Shown: positions 9,585-20,110, counted from the stretch's first letter. The stretch is 35,993 nucleotides of DNA from Roseateles sp. (GCA_019234295.1 JAFALK010000077.1:1-35993), one strand, 5' to 3'. Translations and numbers: made by a program. The notes: generated by a model from the sequence alone, not told the origin.

Positions 9585-11327
9585 ATGAAAGCCAGCCAGT
9601 TCTTTGTCTCCACGCTCCGGCAAGCGCCCGCCGACGCTGAGGTCATCAGCCACCAATTGATGATGCGCGCGGGCATGATCAAGCGCCTAGGGGCCGGCAT
9701 CTACAACTACATGCCCATGGGCCTGCGCGTGATCCGCAAGGTGGAAGGCATCATCCGCGAGGAAATGGTGCGTGCCGGGGCGGTTGAGCTGCTGATGCCC
9801 GTGATCCAGCCGGCCGAGCTCTGGCAAGAAACCGGCCGTTTCGACAAGATGGGCCCCGAGCTGCTGCGCGTGAAGGACCGGCATGACCGTGATTTCATCG
9901 TCCAGCCCACCAGCGAAGAGGTGGTGACCGACATCGCCCGCCAGGAGCTGCGCTCCTACAAGCAGCTGCCCAAGAACTTCTTTCACATCCAGACCAAGTT
10001 CCGCGACGAGCGCCGTCCCCGCTTCGGCGTGATGCGCGGCCGCGAGTTCACGATGAAGGATGCGTACTCCTTCGACCGCGACGTGGAATCCGCTGGCCGT
10101 TCCTACGAGAACATGTTCAAGGCATACGGCCGCATCTTCGACCGGTTGGGCCTCGAGTATCGCGCCGTCGCGGCCGACACCGGCGCCATCGGCGGCGACC
10201 GCTCGCACGAATTCCAAGTCATTGCCGACACCGGCGAAGACGCGCTGATCTACTCGACCGGCAGCGACTACGCCGCCAATATTGAGCTGGCCGAGGCAGT
10301 GGCGCTGCTGTCCGTCCGCGCTAACGCCAGTGTCGCCCTGGCCAAGACGCCGACGCCCGGCAAGAGCACCTGCGAGGACGTGGCTGCCCTGCTGGGGCTG
10401 CCCCTGTCGCAGACCGTCAAGTCGCTGGTGCTCGCCACCGATGAGCTGGACGACAAGGGTGTGATCGTCAAGTCGCAGGTCTGGCTGCTGCTGGTGCGCG
10501 GCGATCACGAGCTGAACGAGGTCAAGGCCGGCAAGATCGAGGGCCTCAAGGGCGGCTTTCGCTTCGCCACCGCGGGCGAGATCGAGAACGCGTTCGGCTG
10601 CAAGGCCGGCTATCTGGGCCCCGTGGGCCTCAAGGGCGTGAAGATCGTCGCCGACCGCACCGTCGCCAATATGGCCGACTTCGTCTGTGGCGCCAATGAG
10701 GTCGGCTTCCACTACACCGGCACCAACTGGGGCCGCGACCTGCCCGAGCCCGACCTGGTGGCTGACATTCGCAACGTCGTGGCCGGCGATCCCTCGCCAG
10801 ACGGCAAGGGCGTGCTTGCGATCCAGCGTGGCATCGAGGTCGGCCACGTGTTCTATCTCGGCACCAAGTATTCGGCCGCGATGAACGCCACCTTCCTCGA
10901 CGAGACCGGCAAGCCCAAGCCCTTCGAGATGGGCTGCTACGGCATCGGCGTGACACGCATTCTCGGCGCCGCTATCGAGCAGAACAATGATGCCCGCGGC
11001 ATCATCTGGCCCGATGCGATTGCGCCTTTCACGGTGGTCGTGTGCCCCATCGGCATGGACCGCAGCGAGGAGGTCCGGCTTGCTGCCGAGAAACTCTATG
11101 CGGAGCTGCAGGCGCTGGGTGTTGACGTGTTGCTTGACGACCGCGGCGAGCGCCCCGGCGCGATGTTCGCGGACTGGGAGTTGATCGGGGTGCCGCACCG
11201 CGTGGTGCTGTCCGACCGCGGTTTGAAGGAAGGCCAGGTCGAATACCAGGGCCGCCGAGATGCGGAGGCCAGCAAGCTGGCCCTGGCCGATGTGGTGGCC
11301 CACCTCAGGGCCGCGCTCCGGCTTTGA
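9585..11327 (+). CDS. proS: Prolyl-tRNA synthetase, bacterial type
   Basis: ProRS attaches proline to tRNA-Pro in the cytoplasm. The 580-residue protein has the class II order: motif 1 region near residues 40-90, motif 2 at about 139-155 ([17 protein letters not shown]), the inserted editing domain at about 225-400 that hydrolyses Ala-tRNA-Pro, motif 3 near 449 ([17 protein letters not shown]), and the anticodon-binding domain at the end. The ATG at 9585 gives the standard start MKASQFF; an in-frame ATG at 9546 adds 13 unlike residues. Its stop overlaps the TTG start of the next gene (TTGA). proB and a tRNA-Pro gene lie within 5 kb. Confidence 0.97.
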   Translation: MKASQFFVSTLRQAPADAEVISHQLMMRAGMIKRLGAGIYNYMPMGLRVIRKVEGIIREEMVRAGAVELLMPVIQPAELWQETGRFDKMGPELLRVKDRHDRDFIVQPTSEEVVTDIARQELRSYKQLPKNFFHIQTKFRDERRPRFGVMRGREFTMKDAYSFDRDVESAGRSYENMFKAYGRIFDRLGLEYRAVAADTGAIGGDRSHEFQVIADTGEDALIYSTGSDYAANIELAEAVALLSVRANASVALAKTPTPGKSTCEDVAALLGLPLSQTVKSLVLATDELDDKGVIVKSQVWLLLVRGDHELNEVKAGKIEGLKGGFRFATAGEIENAFGCKAGYLGPVGLKGVKIVADRTVANMADFVCGANEVGFHYTGTNWGRDLPEPDLVADIRNVVAGDPSPDGKGVLAIQRGIEVGHVFYLGTKYSAAMNATFLDETGKPKPFEMGCYGIGVTRILGAAIEQNNDARGIIWPDAIAPFTVVVCPIGMDRSEEVRLAAEKLYAELQALGVDVLLDDRGERPGAMFADWELIGVPHRVVLSDRGLKEGQVEYQGRRDAEASKLALADVVAHLRAALRL

Positions 11328-11932
11328 AACGTCGCGGCCTACTGAGTGTCGCGCTGGCCGCGGCGCTGCCCTTTCAGGCCCGGGCCGGAGCCCAGCGTGA
11401 GGAGGCGCTGGCAGACTCCGTGCGCCTAGCCCTCTCGGCCGCCATCGCCAACAGCGCCCCACCCAAGCCGCGCTTCGAAAATCTCGATGACCGCCTGGCC
11501 TATCTGCGCTGGCTCGGCGTAATGAGCGAGCGGCTCAAGAAGCGTCTCACCGAAGCGCAGACACGCATCGAGTTCCTGGCGACGCTCTGGTACGAATCCA
11601 AGCGCGCCGGCCTGGAGCCGGCGCTGGTGCTGGGCCTCGTGCAGGTGGAAAGCGGCTTTCGCAAGTACGCGATCAGCGTGGCCGGCGCGCGCGGCTATAT
11701 GCAGGTCATGCCCTTCTGGGCACAGCAGATCGGCAACGGCAAAGATTCGAGCCTCTTCTACATGCAGACCAATCTGCGTTTCGGCTGCGTGATCCTGCGT
11801 CACTACCTGGACGTGGAAAAGGGCGACATGTTCATGGCGCTGGGCCGCTACAACGGCTCACGCGGCCAGGCGGCGTACCCCAATGCCGTGCTGGCCTGCC
11901 GCCGGCAATGGCTGATGCCCGAGCAACGGTAG
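11324..11932 (+). CDS. Exported lytic transglycosylase (SLT domain)
   Basis: The enzyme is expected to cleave the glycan strand of peptidoglycan in the periplasm, forming 1,6-anhydro ends. An N-terminal signal peptide is visible ([23 protein letters not shown], cut to [20 protein letters not shown] in its core). The SLT domain spans residues about 95-195, with catalytic Glu109 in LVQVESGF, then [12 protein letters not shown] and GRYNGSRG. The signal peptide can only be read if translation starts at the TTG at 11324, which overlaps the proS stop (TTGA). At 202 residues it is a compact single-domain member. It abuts ubiX, tail to tail, with no spacer. Confidence 0.9.
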   Translation: MKRRGLLSVALAAALPFQARAGAQREEALADSVRLALSAAIANSAPPKPRFENLDDRLAYLRWLGVMSERLKKRLTEAQTRIEFLATLWYESKRAGLEPALVLGLVQVESGFRKYAISVAGARGYMQVMPFWAQQIGNGKDSSLFYMQTNLRFGCVILRHYLDVEKGDMFMALGRYNGSRGQAAYPNAVLACRRQWLMPEQR

Positions 11933-12496
11933 CTAGAGCCCTTCCCAAGGCTTGGGCGTTGCGCCCGCAACGCCGGCCAACTCCAGCACGCGTTCGCAGC
12001 TTTCGTTGACGAGTTCGTCCAAGCTCTGCGGCCGGTGATAGAAGGCCGGCAGGGGCGGGAAGCAGATGCCGCCCATCTCGGTCACGGCCACCATGTTTCG
12101 CAGGTGGGCGAGGTTGAAGGGGGTTTCGCGAACCATGAGGACGAGGCGGCGGCGCTCCTTGAGCGTCACGTCGGCGGCGCGCGTGAGCAGGTTGTCGCCG
12201 AAGCCGTGGGCGATGGCGGCCAGGCTCTTCATGGAGCAGGGAGCCACGATCATGGCGGCCATGGCGAAGCTGCCACTGGCCACGCAGGCGCCGACGTCGC
12301 CGGGCGAGTGCGCATAGCTCGCCTCAGCCTCCATTGCGGAGCGGTCCAAACCTAGCTCGTGGTGCACGTTGAGCACGCCGGCCGGGGTGATGATCAGGTG
12401 CGTCTCAAGGCCTAGCTCGCGACCCCGACGCAAAAGGCGCAGCCCGTAGGCTGCGCCCGTAGCACCGGTGATGCCGATGATGAGTCTGTGGCTCAA
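11933..12496 (-). CDS. ubiX: Flavin prenyltransferase UbiX
   Basis: UbiX joins dimethylallyl phosphate to FMN to make the prenylated flavin cofactor of the decarboxylase UbiD, used in ubiquinone synthesis. The N-terminus IIGITGATGAAYG is the FMN-binding loop, and ADVTLKERRRLVLMVRETPF with NLAHLRNM is the family hallmark in the second half. No suitable ATG exists: the TTG at 12496-12494 overlaps the grxD stop as TTGA and gives 187 residues, the usual length. The longer open frame upstream is the out-of-frame reading of grxD. It is coupled to grxD. Confidence 0.95.
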   Translation of the reverse strand: MSHRLIIGITGATGAAYGLRLLRRGRELGLETHLIITPAGVLNVHHELGLDRSAMEAEASYAHSPGDVGACVASGSFAMAAMIVAPCSMKSLAAIAHGFGDNLLTRAADVTLKERRRLVLMVRETPFNLAHLRNMVAVTEMGGICFPPLPAFYHRPQSLDELVNESCERVLELAGVAGATPKPWEGL

Positions 12497-12804
12497 GCGG
12501 CCAGGGCCTGCTGCAACTCGCCGGCCTCGTACATCTCCATCATGATGTCCGAGCCACCGACGAACTCGCCGTTGATGTAGAGCTGCGGGATGGTCGGCCA
12601 GTTGGCGTATTCCTTGATGCCCTGGCGCACGCCCTCGTCCTCCAGGACGTTGAAGGTGGTCAGGTCGCTGACGCCACAGGCCTTGAGGATCTGGATGGCG
12701 CGGCCGGAGAAGCCGCACATGGGAAATTGCGCCGTGCCCTTCATGAAGAGCACCACGCGGTGCCCCTTGACCAGGCTGTCGATGCGTTGCTGGACGTCGC
12801 TCAT
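12493..12804 (-). CDS. grxD: Monothiol glutaredoxin (Grx4 type)
   Basis: Monothiol glutaredoxins carry and deliver [2Fe-2S] clusters with glutathione as ligand. The 103-residue product has the CGFS active site at residues 30-33 (FPMCGFSGRA), then WPTIPQLYINGEFVGGSDI with the cis-proline and glutathione-binding Gly-Gly-Ser-Asp. The ATG at 12804 is preceded by GAGGGAAACC. It is followed by ubiX with a four-base overlap. Confidence 0.97.
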   Translation of the reverse strand: MSDVQQRIDSLVKGHRVVLFMKGTAQFPMCGFSGRAIQILKACGVSDLTTFNVLEDEGVRQGIKEYANWPTIPQLYINGEFVGGSDIMMEMYEAGELQQALAA

Positions 12805-12862
12805 TCTTGGTTTCCCTCGGAAAAACTGAAATCCGATTATCCGCGACGTCCGGGTTTGCCCT

Positions 12863-13450
12863 TCAGTAGCGGTAACTCAGACCCAGCTGGAGCAAGGGCT
12901 TGTAGCGCATGTCGCGCAGCACTTCGTCGATCGGTGCGGCCGCATTGCCCAGCCGAAGCCCGCTCAGCGCGAGGTTTGACATCAGGCCCAGATCGGCAGA
13001 AAAGGACAGGCCGCCGCGCATGACATGGCCGGTGTAGCCGATACCCATGTAGGACATCGATGCGCCGGGATCATTGAAATCGCTACCCAGCCGCAGGGAG
13101 CGCTGCCCCAGGCTGTAGGCGTGGACACTGCTGTCTCCCAGCGCCAGGCCGGCGCTGCTTTGCGTCAGCGAGAGCGGCCCTAGCAGCATGCCGCCGGTGG
13201 CGCGCAGGCCGCCGCTCACGCCGTTCATGCCGGAGTTGGTCAGGTAGTAGTCGCCGAGCAAGTTCAGGCTCAGCACCTTGGAGCCGAGGCGATCGGCGTC
13301 CAGGTTGGAGAGCTGGAAGCGCGCCTGCCATGGGGAGCTGCCGAGCTCGGCCCGCTTGACGTCCAGCTGTAGGCCATCGGCCGCGAACGATGGCAGGGCC
13401 TGCAGGCCGAGCAAAGCACAGAGCAGGATGGTTCGAACCCGACGTTGCAT
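12863..13450 (-). CDS. Predicted outer-membrane beta-barrel protein
   Basis: The 195-residue product has a signal peptide (MQRRVRTILLCALLGLQALP, cleavage likely after FAA near residue 24) and then alternating polar/apolar strands rich in Gly, Ser and Leu. It ends LQLGLSYRY, with an aromatic last residue as in proteins handled by the BAM machinery. No family is certain; it resembles small porin-like or channel proteins of Burkholderiales. The ATG at 13450 has GAGGAGG upstream; an upstream ATG at 13483 would spoil the signal peptide. It sits between prmC and grxD, which are often closer neighbours in this order. Confidence 0.8.
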   Translation of the reverse strand: MQRRVRTILLCALLGLQALPSFAADGLQLDVKRAELGSSPWQARFQLSNLDADRLGSKVLSLNLLGDYYLTNSGMNGVSGGLRATGGMLLGPLSLTQSSAGLALGDSSVHAYSLGQRSLRLGSDFNDPGASMSYMGIGYTGHVMRGGLSFSADLGLMSNLALSGLRLGNAAAPIDEVLRDMRYKPLLQLGLSYRY

Positions 13451-13558
13451 GGCGGCCTCCTCGACTTCTGTACGGGGCCGCAAAAGCGACCCCCAGGGAG
13501 GCCATACTACTGCTGGCCGCAGGGCTTGTGCGGCAGAAATGTTAGGGATTTGCTTCGC

Positions 13559-14356
13559 TTACAACCACCGTCCCCCGCTTGCGCGGGGGTTGCCGCCCAG
13601 GTCGCGACGAAGGCTCAAAGTACTGAAACCGCGTTGCCGGAGCAGGGTGGCCACGGCGTCGGCCTGATCATGACCATGCTCGAGCAGCAGCCATCCGCCG
13701 GGCTCCAGGTGATCGGGCGCCGCCTGCACAATGGTTTGCAGGTCTGACAGACCGTTACCGCCGGGCGTGAGCGCCGAGATGGGCTCGTGCCCCAGGGAGT
13801 CCAGATGCGGATCCTCTGCGGCGATATAGGGCGGGTTGGATACGATCATCGAGAAACGTTGCCTCGCCAGCGGCGCCAACCAGCTGCCGGCGTGGAAGGT
13901 CACGCACAGGCCCAGCCGCGCTGCGTTGGCCTGTGCGACCGCGAGGGCCGCTTCGCTCAGGTCTACGGCATGGACCTCAACGGTCGGCTTGCGATGCTTG
14001 AGCGCGAGCGCGATGGCGCCGCTGCCCGTTCCGAGATCGACCACGCGCGTACCGGGCACGAGCAGTTCCAGGGCCCAGTCCACGAGGGTTTCCGTGTCCG
14101 CCCGCGGGATCAAGGTGGCCGGAGTTACCTTTAGAAGCAGGCCGTGGAACTCCTGTTCGCCGACGATGTAGGCAAATGGTTCACCTGCGGCACGACGTTC
14201 GAGCAGGGGGCGCAAGGCGGATTCGTCGACCGGCGCATCGTCGTGCGTGATCAACCAGCCGCGGTCCTGCCCCAGCAGGCGGGCCAGCAGCAGCTTGGCG
14301 TCCAGCGCGTCCACGCCCAGGCTGCGGGCCAGCGTCAGCGCCTCGGCCACGGTCAC
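13559..14356 (-). CDS. prmC: Release factor glutamine methyltransferase
   Basis: PrmC methylates the Gln of the GGQ motif of release factors RF1 and RF2 with S-adenosylmethionine. The SAM-binding motif [13 protein letters not shown] lies at residues 105-117 and the catalytic NPPY at 174-177 ([14 protein letters not shown]). The helical N-terminal domain is at residues 1-85. The start is GTG at 14356-14354, which overlaps the prfA stop as GTGA, so it is translated in tandem with its own substrate gene. At 265 residues it is slightly short; the C-terminus contains a GC-rich hairpin sequence (about 13571-13588). Confidence 0.95.
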   Translation of the reverse strand: MTVAEALTLARSLGVDALDAKLLLARLLGQDRGWLITHDDAPVDESALRPLLERRAAGEPFAYIVGEQEFHGLLLKVTPATLIPRADTETLVDWALELLVPGTRVVDLGTGSGAIALALKHRKPTVEVHAVDLSEAALAVAQANAARLGLCVTFHAGSWLAPLARQRFSMIVSNPPYIAAEDPHLDSLGHEPISALTPGGNGLSDLQTIVQAAPDHLEPGGWLLLEHGHDQADAVATLLRQRGFSTLSLRRDLGGNPRASGGRWL

Positions 14357-15435
14357 GACCGGCCCTCCAGCAAGGCCAGTTGCTCGGCGGCCTGCGCGGC
14401 CTGCATGGCGCGCACCACTTCGTCGAGCTCGCCGTTCATGATGGCGTCGAGCTTGTAGAGCGTCAGGTTGATGCGGTGATCGGTCAGCCGCCCCTGGGGG
14501 AAGTTGTAGGTGCGGATGCGGTCGCTGCGGTCGCCGCTACCGATCAAGCCCTTGCGCGTGGCGGCCTCCTTGGCGGCACGCTCGCTGCGGTCCTTCTCGC
14601 GCAGTCGGGCCGCGAGCACGGCCATGGCCTTGGCCTTGTTGCGATGCTGGCTGCGATCGTCCTGACATTCGGCCACGAGGCCGGTGGGCAGGTGGGTGAT
14701 GCGGATGGCTGAGTCGGTCTTGTTGACGTGCTGGCCGCCGGCGCCACTGGCGCGGAAGGTGTCGATGCGCAGCTCGGCCGGGTTGAGCTGGATCTCCTCG
14801 GCCTCGTCGGGCTCGGGCATCACGGCCACGGTGCAGGCACTGGTGTGGATGCGTCCTTGTGACTCAGTGGCCGGCACGCGCTGCACGCGGTGGCCGCCAG
14901 ACTCGAACTTGAGCTTGCCGTAGGCGCCTGGAGCCTCCACGCGCAGCACCAGCTCCTTGTAGCCGCCAAGGTCGGACACGCTCTCGGACATGACCTCGGT
15001 GCGCCAGCCCTGGCGCTCGCAAAAGCGCAGGTACATGCGGGCCAAGTCGCCAGCGAAGAGGGCCGACTCGTCGCCACCCGTGCCGGCGCGGATCTCGAGG
15101 AAGGCGTTGCGCTCGTCGTCGGGATCGCGCGGCAGGAGCGCTAGCTGGAGCGATTCGTCCAGCGCCGCGATGTCGGCGCAGGCCGCGATGATCTCCTCGC
15201 GCGCCATGTCCGCCATGTCCTGATCCTCTAGCATCTCGCGCGCGGCGCTCAGGTCGGCCTCGCGCTGCTGGTAGCGGCGGTATTGCGAGACGAGCTCTCC
15301 GACCTCCGACTGCTCCTTCGACAGCGCGCGGTAGCGCTTCATGTCGCTGGCGGCCGAGCCGTCGGCAAGAATCGTGTCGAGTTCGCTGAGGCGGAAGGCG
15401 AGGCGTTCGAACTGCTGGCGCAGGCTGTCTTTCAT
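14353..15435 (-). CDS. prfA: Peptide chain release factor 1
   Basis: RF1 ends translation at UAA and UAG. The 360-residue product has the tripeptide PAT at 188-190 ([10 protein letters not shown]) that reads the stop codon, and GGQ at 233-235 ([15 protein letters not shown]), which enters the peptidyl transferase centre; the PAT form distinguishes RF1 from RF2. The glutamine of GGQ is the target of PrmC, encoded immediately downstream. hemA lies 54 bases upstream on the same strand, the widespread hemA-prfA-prmC order. Confidence 0.97.
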   Translation of the reverse strand: MKDSLRQQFERLAFRLSELDTILADGSAASDMKRYRALSKEQSEVGELVSQYRRYQQREADLSAAREMLEDQDMADMAREEIIAACADIAALDESLQLALLPRDPDDERNAFLEIRAGTGGDESALFAGDLARMYLRFCERQGWRTEVMSESVSDLGGYKELVLRVEAPGAYGKLKFESGGHRVQRVPATESQGRIHTSACTVAVMPEPDEAEEIQLNPAELRIDTFRASGAGGQHVNKTDSAIRITHLPTGLVAECQDDRSQHRNKAKAMAVLAARLREKDRSERAAKEAATRKGLIGSGDRSDRIRTYNFPQGRLTDHRINLTLYKLDAIMNGELDEVVRAMQAAQAAEQLALLEGRS

Positions 15436-15489
15436 GGGGGTCTCTCGGGAAGCTTGGGGATGCGGCTGGGCTGGTCAGGACCAGCGCCG

Positions 15490-16779
15490 CTAAAGCTCCG
15501 AGGGACCTCGGCTGTTGCCGCGCAGGAAGAGGCGCGAAACGGTCTGCGCCAGTTGTGCGCGCTGCTCGCCGTCGCTCGCATGGAGTTCGGCCAGCGTGCC
15601 ATGCAGCATCTTTTGGGCGATGCCGCGCGAGAGCGCATCGAGCACCTCGTCGATCGATGCGCCGCGGGCCAGCAGCTTGCGGGCGCGGGCTGTTTCTTGC
15701 TCACGCCAGCTGTCGGCCTGCGCATTCAGGGCCTGGATCAGGGGCACGCTGCCGCGCTGGTCCAGCCAGTGCACGAAGCTCTGCACTCCTGCGTCGATGA
15801 TGGCCTCGGCCTGGGCCACGGCGGCCTGGCGCTTCTCGCCGGCGGTCTTCACGAGCGTGGCCAGGTCGTCCACGGTGTAGAGGTAGATGTCGTCGAGCTG
15901 GGCCACCTCGGGCTCGATGTCGCGCGGCACGGCCAGGTCGACCATGAACATCGGGCGGTGGCGGCGCTTCTTGAGGGCCCGCTCCACGGCGCCCAGGCCG
16001 ATCAAGGGCAGGGTGGAGGCCGTGCAGCTGATGACGGCGTCGAATTCATGCAGGCGCTCGGGCAGGTCCGCCAGCCGGATTGCCTCGGCCGAGAAGCGCG
16101 AAGCCAGCTTCTCGCCACGCTCCAGCGTGCGGTTGGCCACAGCCAGGCTCTTGGGCGCCTTGGCCGCGAAGTGCGTGGCCACGAGTTCGATCATCTCGCC
16201 CGCGCCGACGAACAGCACGCGGATCTTGGAGATGTCCTCGAAGAGCTGAGCCGCCAGGCGCACGCTGGCCGCGGCCATGCTGATCGAATGGCTGCCGATC
16301 TCGGTGCTGGTGCGCACCTCCTTGGCCACGGAGAAGCTGCGCTGGAACAACTGGTGCAGGGTCGTGCCCAGCATGCCGGCCTGATCCGCTTCCCGGACCG
16401 CCTGCTTCATTTGGCCAAGGATCTGGGGCTCGCCCAGCACCATGGAGTCCAGGCCGCTGGCCACGCGGAAGGCGTGGCGAGCGGCGGCGCCATCTTCCAT
16501 CACATAGGCGTGATCCATGAGGCTGCTTGTGCCCACGCCACCCACTTCGGCCAGCCAGGCGATGGTGGGGTGCATCAGAGCCGGCGGTGCGGCAACGTAG
16601 AGCTCGGTGCGGTTGCAGGTGGAGAGCAGCGCGGCTTCGGGCGCTAACGCCGTGCCTGCGCGCAGCCCGTCGCGAAACGACAGCAGCGTCGGGGCCAGTT
16701 GCTCCAGCGTGAACGCGAACCGCCCGCGCAGGTCGAGTGGCGCCGATTGGTGGTTCAGACCGAGGGCAAAGACAGACAT
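15490..16779 (-). CDS. hemA: Glutamyl-tRNA reductase
   Basis: HemA reduces Glu-tRNA to glutamate-1-semialdehyde with NADPH, the first step of the C5 route to haem. The catalytic Cys55 lies in STCNRTELY, the N-terminus [10 protein letters not shown] is conserved, and the NADPH-binding segment is [17 protein letters not shown]. The C-terminal dimerisation helix is present, so the protein is full length at 429 residues. The ATG at 16779 gives this N-terminus; the frame continues upstream to 17001 but there it is the antisense of the small membrane protein gene. It probably leads the hemA-prfA-prmC transcript. Confidence 0.96.
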   Translation of the reverse strand: MSVFALGLNHQSAPLDLRGRFAFTLEQLAPTLLSFRDGLRAGTALAPEAALLSTCNRTELYVAAPPALMHPTIAWLAEVGGVGTSSLMDHAYVMEDGAAARHAFRVASGLDSMVLGEPQILGQMKQAVREADQAGMLGTTLHQLFQRSFSVAKEVRTSTEIGSHSISMAAASVRLAAQLFEDISKIRVLFVGAGEMIELVATHFAAKAPKSLAVANRTLERGEKLASRFSAEAIRLADLPERLHEFDAVISCTASTLPLIGLGAVERALKKRRHRPMFMVDLAVPRDIEPEVAQLDDIYLYTVDDLATLVKTAGEKRQAAVAQAEAIIDAGVQSFVHWLDQRGSVPLIQALNAQADSWREQETARARKLLARGASIDEVLDALSRGIAQKMLHGTLAELHASDGEQRAQLAQTVSRLFLRGNSRGPSEL

Positions 16780-16806
16780 CGGGCGATTGTAAGATTCGCG
16801 CCCGTC

Positions 16807-17076
16807 ATGAGTCCGCTCCAAGCCTTTTGGCACGTCGCCAATCTTTTCGCCCCGGCCTGGGGCGTGGCCTTGCTCGTGGCCCTGATGGCCAAACTGGTCT
16901 GGAGGGACGCCCTGAAGGCCGTTGCCTGGCATCGCCTGGCGATCTGGGGCGCCGCGGGCGGTAGCGTTGCCGTGATCGCCGCCCTGGCCCTGCTGGGCCA
17001 CGACGGCCGCATGAGCGGCTATGCGCTCATGCTGGTCGGCATCACATTGCCGCAGTGGTGGCTGATGCGGAAATAG
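16807..17076 (+). CDS. Small conserved-type inner-membrane protein
   Basis: From the ATG at 16807 the 89-residue product has three likely membrane helices at about 16-32, 44-64 and 70-85, joined by short basic loops ([15 protein letters not shown]), so a positive-inside topology is clear. It is divergent from hemA, with 27 bases between the start codons, and its 3' end overlaps the end of miaB on the other strand by 35 bases. I recognise it only as the type of small membrane protein found beside hemA in Burkholderiales; no function is known to me. Confidence 0.7.
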   Translation: MSPLQAFWHVANLFAPAWGVALLVALMAKLVWRDALKAVAWHRLAIWGAAGGSVAVIAALALLGHDGRMSGYALMLVGITLPQWWLMRK

Positions 17077-18403
17077 CCTCGGCCGTTACGACTTCGCCGC
17101 GCAGCGAGTGAGCGAAGGCAGTGGAGACCCTCACGTCGATCAACTGGTTCATCAGCCGCGGGTGGCCCTTGAAGTTGACGATGCGGTTGCACTCGGTGCG
17201 GCCCATCAGCTCTGAGGCGTCCTTGCGCGAGGTGCCGGTGACGAGGATTTTCTCGACCTTGCCGACCATGCTCTCGCTGATCTTCACGGCATGGGCCTCG
17301 ATGGCGGCCTGCAGCTCCTGCAGGCGGCGCACCTTCTCCTCGTAAGGAGTGGTGTCCTCCAGGTTCGCCGCCGGCGTGCCGGGGCGTGGGCTGAAGATGA
17401 AGCTGAAGCTCGCGTCGAAGCCCACGTCCTCCACGAGCTTCATGAGCTTGGCGTGGTCCTCCTGCGTCTCGCCGGGGAAGCCGACGATGAAGTCACTGGC
17501 GATGCGGATGTCCGGGCGGATGGCGCGCAGCTTCTTCACGATGCTCTTGAACTCCAGCGCCGTGTAGCCGCGCTTCATGCCCATGAGGATGCGGTCGCTG
17601 CCATGCTGCACCGGAAGGTGCAGGTGGTTCACCAACTGCGGCACCTTGGCGTAGGCCTCGATCAGGCGCGGGCTGAATTCGTTCGGATGGCTGGTCGTGA
17701 AGCGCAGGCGCTGGATGCCGGGAACCTCGGCCGCGTATTCCAGGAGCAGGGCCAAATCCGCGTATTCATCGCTGTCGGCCATCTTGCCGCGGTAGGCGTT
17801 GACGTTCTGCCCCAGCAGATTGATCTCCATGACGCCCTGGTCGGCCAGCCCGGCGATCTCGGTCAGTACGTCCTCGAAGGGGCGTGAGACCTCTTCGCCA
17901 CGCGTGTAGGGCACGACGCAGTACGAGCAGTACTTGGAGCAGCCCTCCATGATGGAGACGAAGGCGCTGGCGCCCTCGACCTTGGCGGGTGGGAGATTGT
18001 CGAACTTCTCGATCTCGGGGAAGGAGATGTCCACCTGCGGTCGGCGCTGGTCCTGGCGCGCGGCCAGCATCTGCGGCAGGCGGTGCAGGGTCTGCGGGCC
18101 GAAGACCACGTCCACATAGGGTGCACGCTCGATGATGGCCGCGCCTTCCTGCGACGCCACGCAGCCGCCCACGCCGATCATCACGCCCTTGGCCTTCAGG
18201 TGCTTGACGCGGCCGAGATCGGAAAAGACCTTCTCCTGCGCCTTCTCGCGCACTGAGCAGGTGTTGAAGAGGATGAGGTCGGCCTGCTCGGGGTCGTCGG
18301 TCTTGACGTAGCCCTCGGCAGCGCCCATCACGTCTGCCATCTTGTCCGAGTCGTACTCGTTCATCTGGCAGCCGAAGGTTTTGATGAAGACTTTTTTCTG
18401 CAT
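17042..18403 (-). CDS. miaB: tRNA methylthiotransferase MiaB
   Basis: MiaB adds the methylthio group to i6A37 of tRNAs that read UNN codons. The N-terminal domain holds Cys12 (FGCQMN), Cys49 (NTCSVR) and Cys81 (GGCVA) for the auxiliary cluster; the radical SAM motif is CSKYCSYC at 155-162 (CxxxCxxC), followed by VVPYTRGEE. The TRAM domain lies at about 375-445. At 453 residues it is the normal length. ATG at 18403. Confidence 0.97.
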   Translation of the reverse strand: MQKKVFIKTFGCQMNEYDSDKMADVMGAAEGYVKTDDPEQADLILFNTCSVREKAQEKVFSDLGRVKHLKAKGVMIGVGGCVASQEGAAIIERAPYVDVVFGPQTLHRLPQMLAARQDQRRPQVDISFPEIEKFDNLPPAKVEGASAFVSIMEGCSKYCSYCVVPYTRGEEVSRPFEDVLTEIAGLADQGVMEINLLGQNVNAYRGKMADSDEYADLALLLEYAAEVPGIQRLRFTTSHPNEFSPRLIEAYAKVPQLVNHLHLPVQHGSDRILMGMKRGYTALEFKSIVKKLRAIRPDIRIASDFIVGFPGETQEDHAKLMKLVEDVGFDASFSFIFSPRPGTPAANLEDTTPYEEKVRRLQELQAAIEAHAVKISESMVGKVEKILVTGTSRKDASELMGRTECNRIVNFKGHPRLMNQLIDVRVSTAFAHSLRGEVVTAEAISASATTAAM

Positions 18404-18512
18404 GGCGGGTCCGGGATTGGTGCGCGCAGCACACCCCGAACGGCCATCTGCCGCCTGCGAACGAGGCGGGAGGGCTTACAGCGGGGCTGGTATCTGTCCA
18501 GGGGCTGCGAAA

Positions 18513-18530
18513 GTCAGGCATTGTACCGGC
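18513..18530 (-). promoter_or_regulatory. Possible -10 element upstream of miaB
   Basis: On the minus strand TACAAT occupies 18525-18520, about 117 bases upstream of the miaB ATG. No convincing -35 box is placed 16-18 bases before it, so this is only a candidate. Confidence 0.3.
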
Positions 18531-18558
18531 CAGCGAATCCGGCCCCCGGAGATCCGCC

Positions 18559-18843
18559 TCAGGAGAGCTCGAAGGCGAACGCCTGCTGGAAGACCTGTAT
18601 GCCCTGGGCAGGCGGGGGGGTGGTCGTCAAGGCATGCGTCACGGCATCGATGAACGGCTGGTTGAGGAGCGACTCCTTGCTTGCCAGTGCCAGCTTGGCG
18701 TTGCCAGCACTGACTTCACCGTCCTTGTAGTTCAGCGAAGTCTCGTCGTTGAAATCTCTCCCATCCAGCGCACTGAAGGGGCGCGCAGGGCCAGGTCTCG
18801 TGGCAGGCACGAGCCGCCTCGCTTGCATCGCCTTCGTCGGCAC
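18559..18843 (-). CDS. Doubtful small frame, possibly a decayed gene
   Basis: The last 68 codons give a soluble, protein-like sequence (LNYKDGEVSAGNAKLALASK, then QPFIDAVTHAL) with normal codon use, while the first 20 residues are Arg- and Pro-rich and look non-coding. No ribosome binding site is evident. This may be the 3' part of a gene whose beginning is lost or shifted in frame, between the exported protein gene and miaB. I do not recognise the family. Confidence 0.3.
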   Translation of the reverse strand: MPTKAMQARRLVPATRPGPARPFSALDGRDFNDETSLNYKDGEVSAGNAKLALASKESLLNQPFIDAVTHALTTTPPPAQGIQVFQQAFAFELS

Positions 18844-18891
18844 GCCAGGCCACCCGCAGCAAAGAGCGAGGCCAAGGTCTGCAGGCTCCCG

Positions 18892-19284
18892 TCAGGGCTT
18901 CCTCCAGGTCTGCGTCGCAGGTTCGAATTGCATGCCCGCCGCTTCTTGCGGCGTCCCCGGCCAGACCTTGTTGGCCAGCTCGGCCGGATTGAGGATCCAC
19001 AGCGTCATCACCAGGCCCGAGCTCTGCTCGACCACGTAATGGACGATGGCCTTCTGGCCCGTGATGCTGGCCGGTGATAGCAGCAGACCGGTGTCACCGA
19101 AGAGGCGGACACCTGGCGCGAGCTTGGCCGGCTGGCCGTTGATCAGCGCGTCGGGGAACTGCGTGAGCAAGAACTCGCCGCGCAGGGCCGTGGCCGGGAA
19201 GAAGCGATGGGTCTGGGCCTGGGCCGTCGTGGCGACCACCGTGCCTAGGGCAAGGACCAGCGGCAGGAAGCGGCGGCGGATCAT
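18892..19284 (-). CDS. Exported hypothetical protein
   Basis: The 130-residue product has a clear signal peptide (MIRRRFLPLVLALGTVVATT, cleavage after AQA near residue 23) and a periplasmic domain of about 105 residues beginning THRFFPATALRGEF. The mature part is beta-rich and contains no cysteine, so no lipid anchor. Proteins of this length and pattern occur in other Burkholderiales, but I know no function. It lies five bases after the hydroxybutyrate dehydrogenase stop on the same strand, so the two are probably one transcript. Confidence 0.7.
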   Translation of the reverse strand: MIRRRFLPLVLALGTVVATTAQAQTHRFFPATALRGEFLLTQFPDALINGQPAKLAPGVRLFGDTGLLLSPASITGQKAIVHYVVEQSSGLVMTLWILNPAELANKVWPGTPQEAAGMQFEPATQTWRKP

Positions 19285-19289
19285 GGTCC

Positions 19290-20072
19290 TTACTCCATGC
19301 TCCAGCCGTGGCTGACGATCAGCGACTGGCCGGTGAGCGCATTGGTGGGGAATGCCGCAAACAACAGGGCCACGCGGGCCACGTCGTCCAGGGTGGTGAA
19401 CTCGCCGTCCACCGTGTCCTTGAGCATGATCTTCTTGATCACGTCCTCCTCGCTGATCCCCAGGGTCTGGGCCTGCTCCGGGATTTGCTTGTCGACGAGC
19501 GGCGTGCGCACGAAGCCCGGGCAGATCACGTTGGCGCGCACGCCCTTGGCGGCGCCTTCCTTGCTGACCGTGCGGGCCAGGCCGAGGAGCCCGTGCTTGG
19601 CCGTCACGTACGGGGCCTTGAGCAGGGAGGCCAGCTTGCTGTGCACCGAGCCCATGTAGATGATGGAGCCGCCGCGGCCCTGGGCGTACATGTGCCTGAT
19701 GCAGGCTTTGGTGGTCAGGAAGGCGCCGTCCAGGTGGATGGCCAGCATCTTCTTCCAGTCCGCGAACTCGAACTCCTCGACCGGATGCACGATCTGGATG
19801 CCGGCGTTGGACACGAGGATGTCCACACCGCCGAAGGCCGCCACCGTGGCCTCCACGCTGGCGTTGACCTGTTCCTCGCTGGTCACGTCCACGGCCACAC
19901 CGATGGCTTGGCCGCCCGCCGCCTTGATCTCCTCGGCGGTGGCCTGTGCCGCCGCGAGGTTCAGGTCGGCCACCGCCACCTTGGCGCCCTCGGCGGCGTA
20001 CATCAGGGCGATGGCCTTGCCAATGCCGCTGGCGGCGCCGGTTACATAAGCCACTTTGTCTTTGAGCTGCAT
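19290..20072 (-). CDS. bdhA: 3-hydroxybutyrate dehydrogenase
   Basis: This short-chain dehydrogenase oxidises D-3-hydroxybutyrate to acetoacetate with NAD, the step after PHB depolymerisation. The nucleotide-binding TGAASGIG is at residues 11-18, the active-site Ser142 in IIYMGSVHS, and Tyr155 and Lys159 in PYVTAKHG. The 260-residue length and the segments [13 protein letters not shown] and [14 protein letters not shown] match hydroxybutyrate dehydrogenases rather than acyl-carrier reductases. The ATG at 20072 follows GGGGGATCC; the upstream in-frame codons are not conserved-looking. The PHB depolymerase gene is 3.4 kb away on the same strand. Confidence 0.92.
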   Translation of the reverse strand: MQLKDKVAYVTGAASGIGKAIALMYAAEGAKVAVADLNLAAAQATAEEIKAAGGQAIGVAVDVTSEEQVNASVEATVAAFGGVDILVSNAGIQIVHPVEEFEFADWKKMLAIHLDGAFLTTKACIRHMYAQGRGGSIIYMGSVHSKLASLLKAPYVTAKHGLLGLARTVSKEGAAKGVRANVICPGFVRTPLVDKQIPEQAQTLGISEEDVIKKIMLKDTVDGEFTTLDDVARVALLFAAFPTNALTGQSLIVSHGWSME

Positions 20073-20110
20073 AGGATCCCCCGGGTTGAAGAAGTCCCTC
20101 GCAGTGTCGC

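Noticed and set aside
9687..11462. 591-codon minus-strand open frame opposite proS
   Set aside because: It is the antisense of a fully conserved ProRS gene; high G+C keeps stop codons rare on the opposite strand, and the sequence is His-, Gly- and Val-rich without any family resemblance.
13571..13588. Strong hairpin as a terminator of prmC
   Set aside because: It lies inside the last prmC codons and has no T-tract on the minus strand, so it is not a convincing terminator.
15283..16647. 454-codon plus-strand open frame opposite prfA and hemA
   Set aside because: It is an antisense shadow of two conserved genes, with low-complexity Gly/His/Gln composition.
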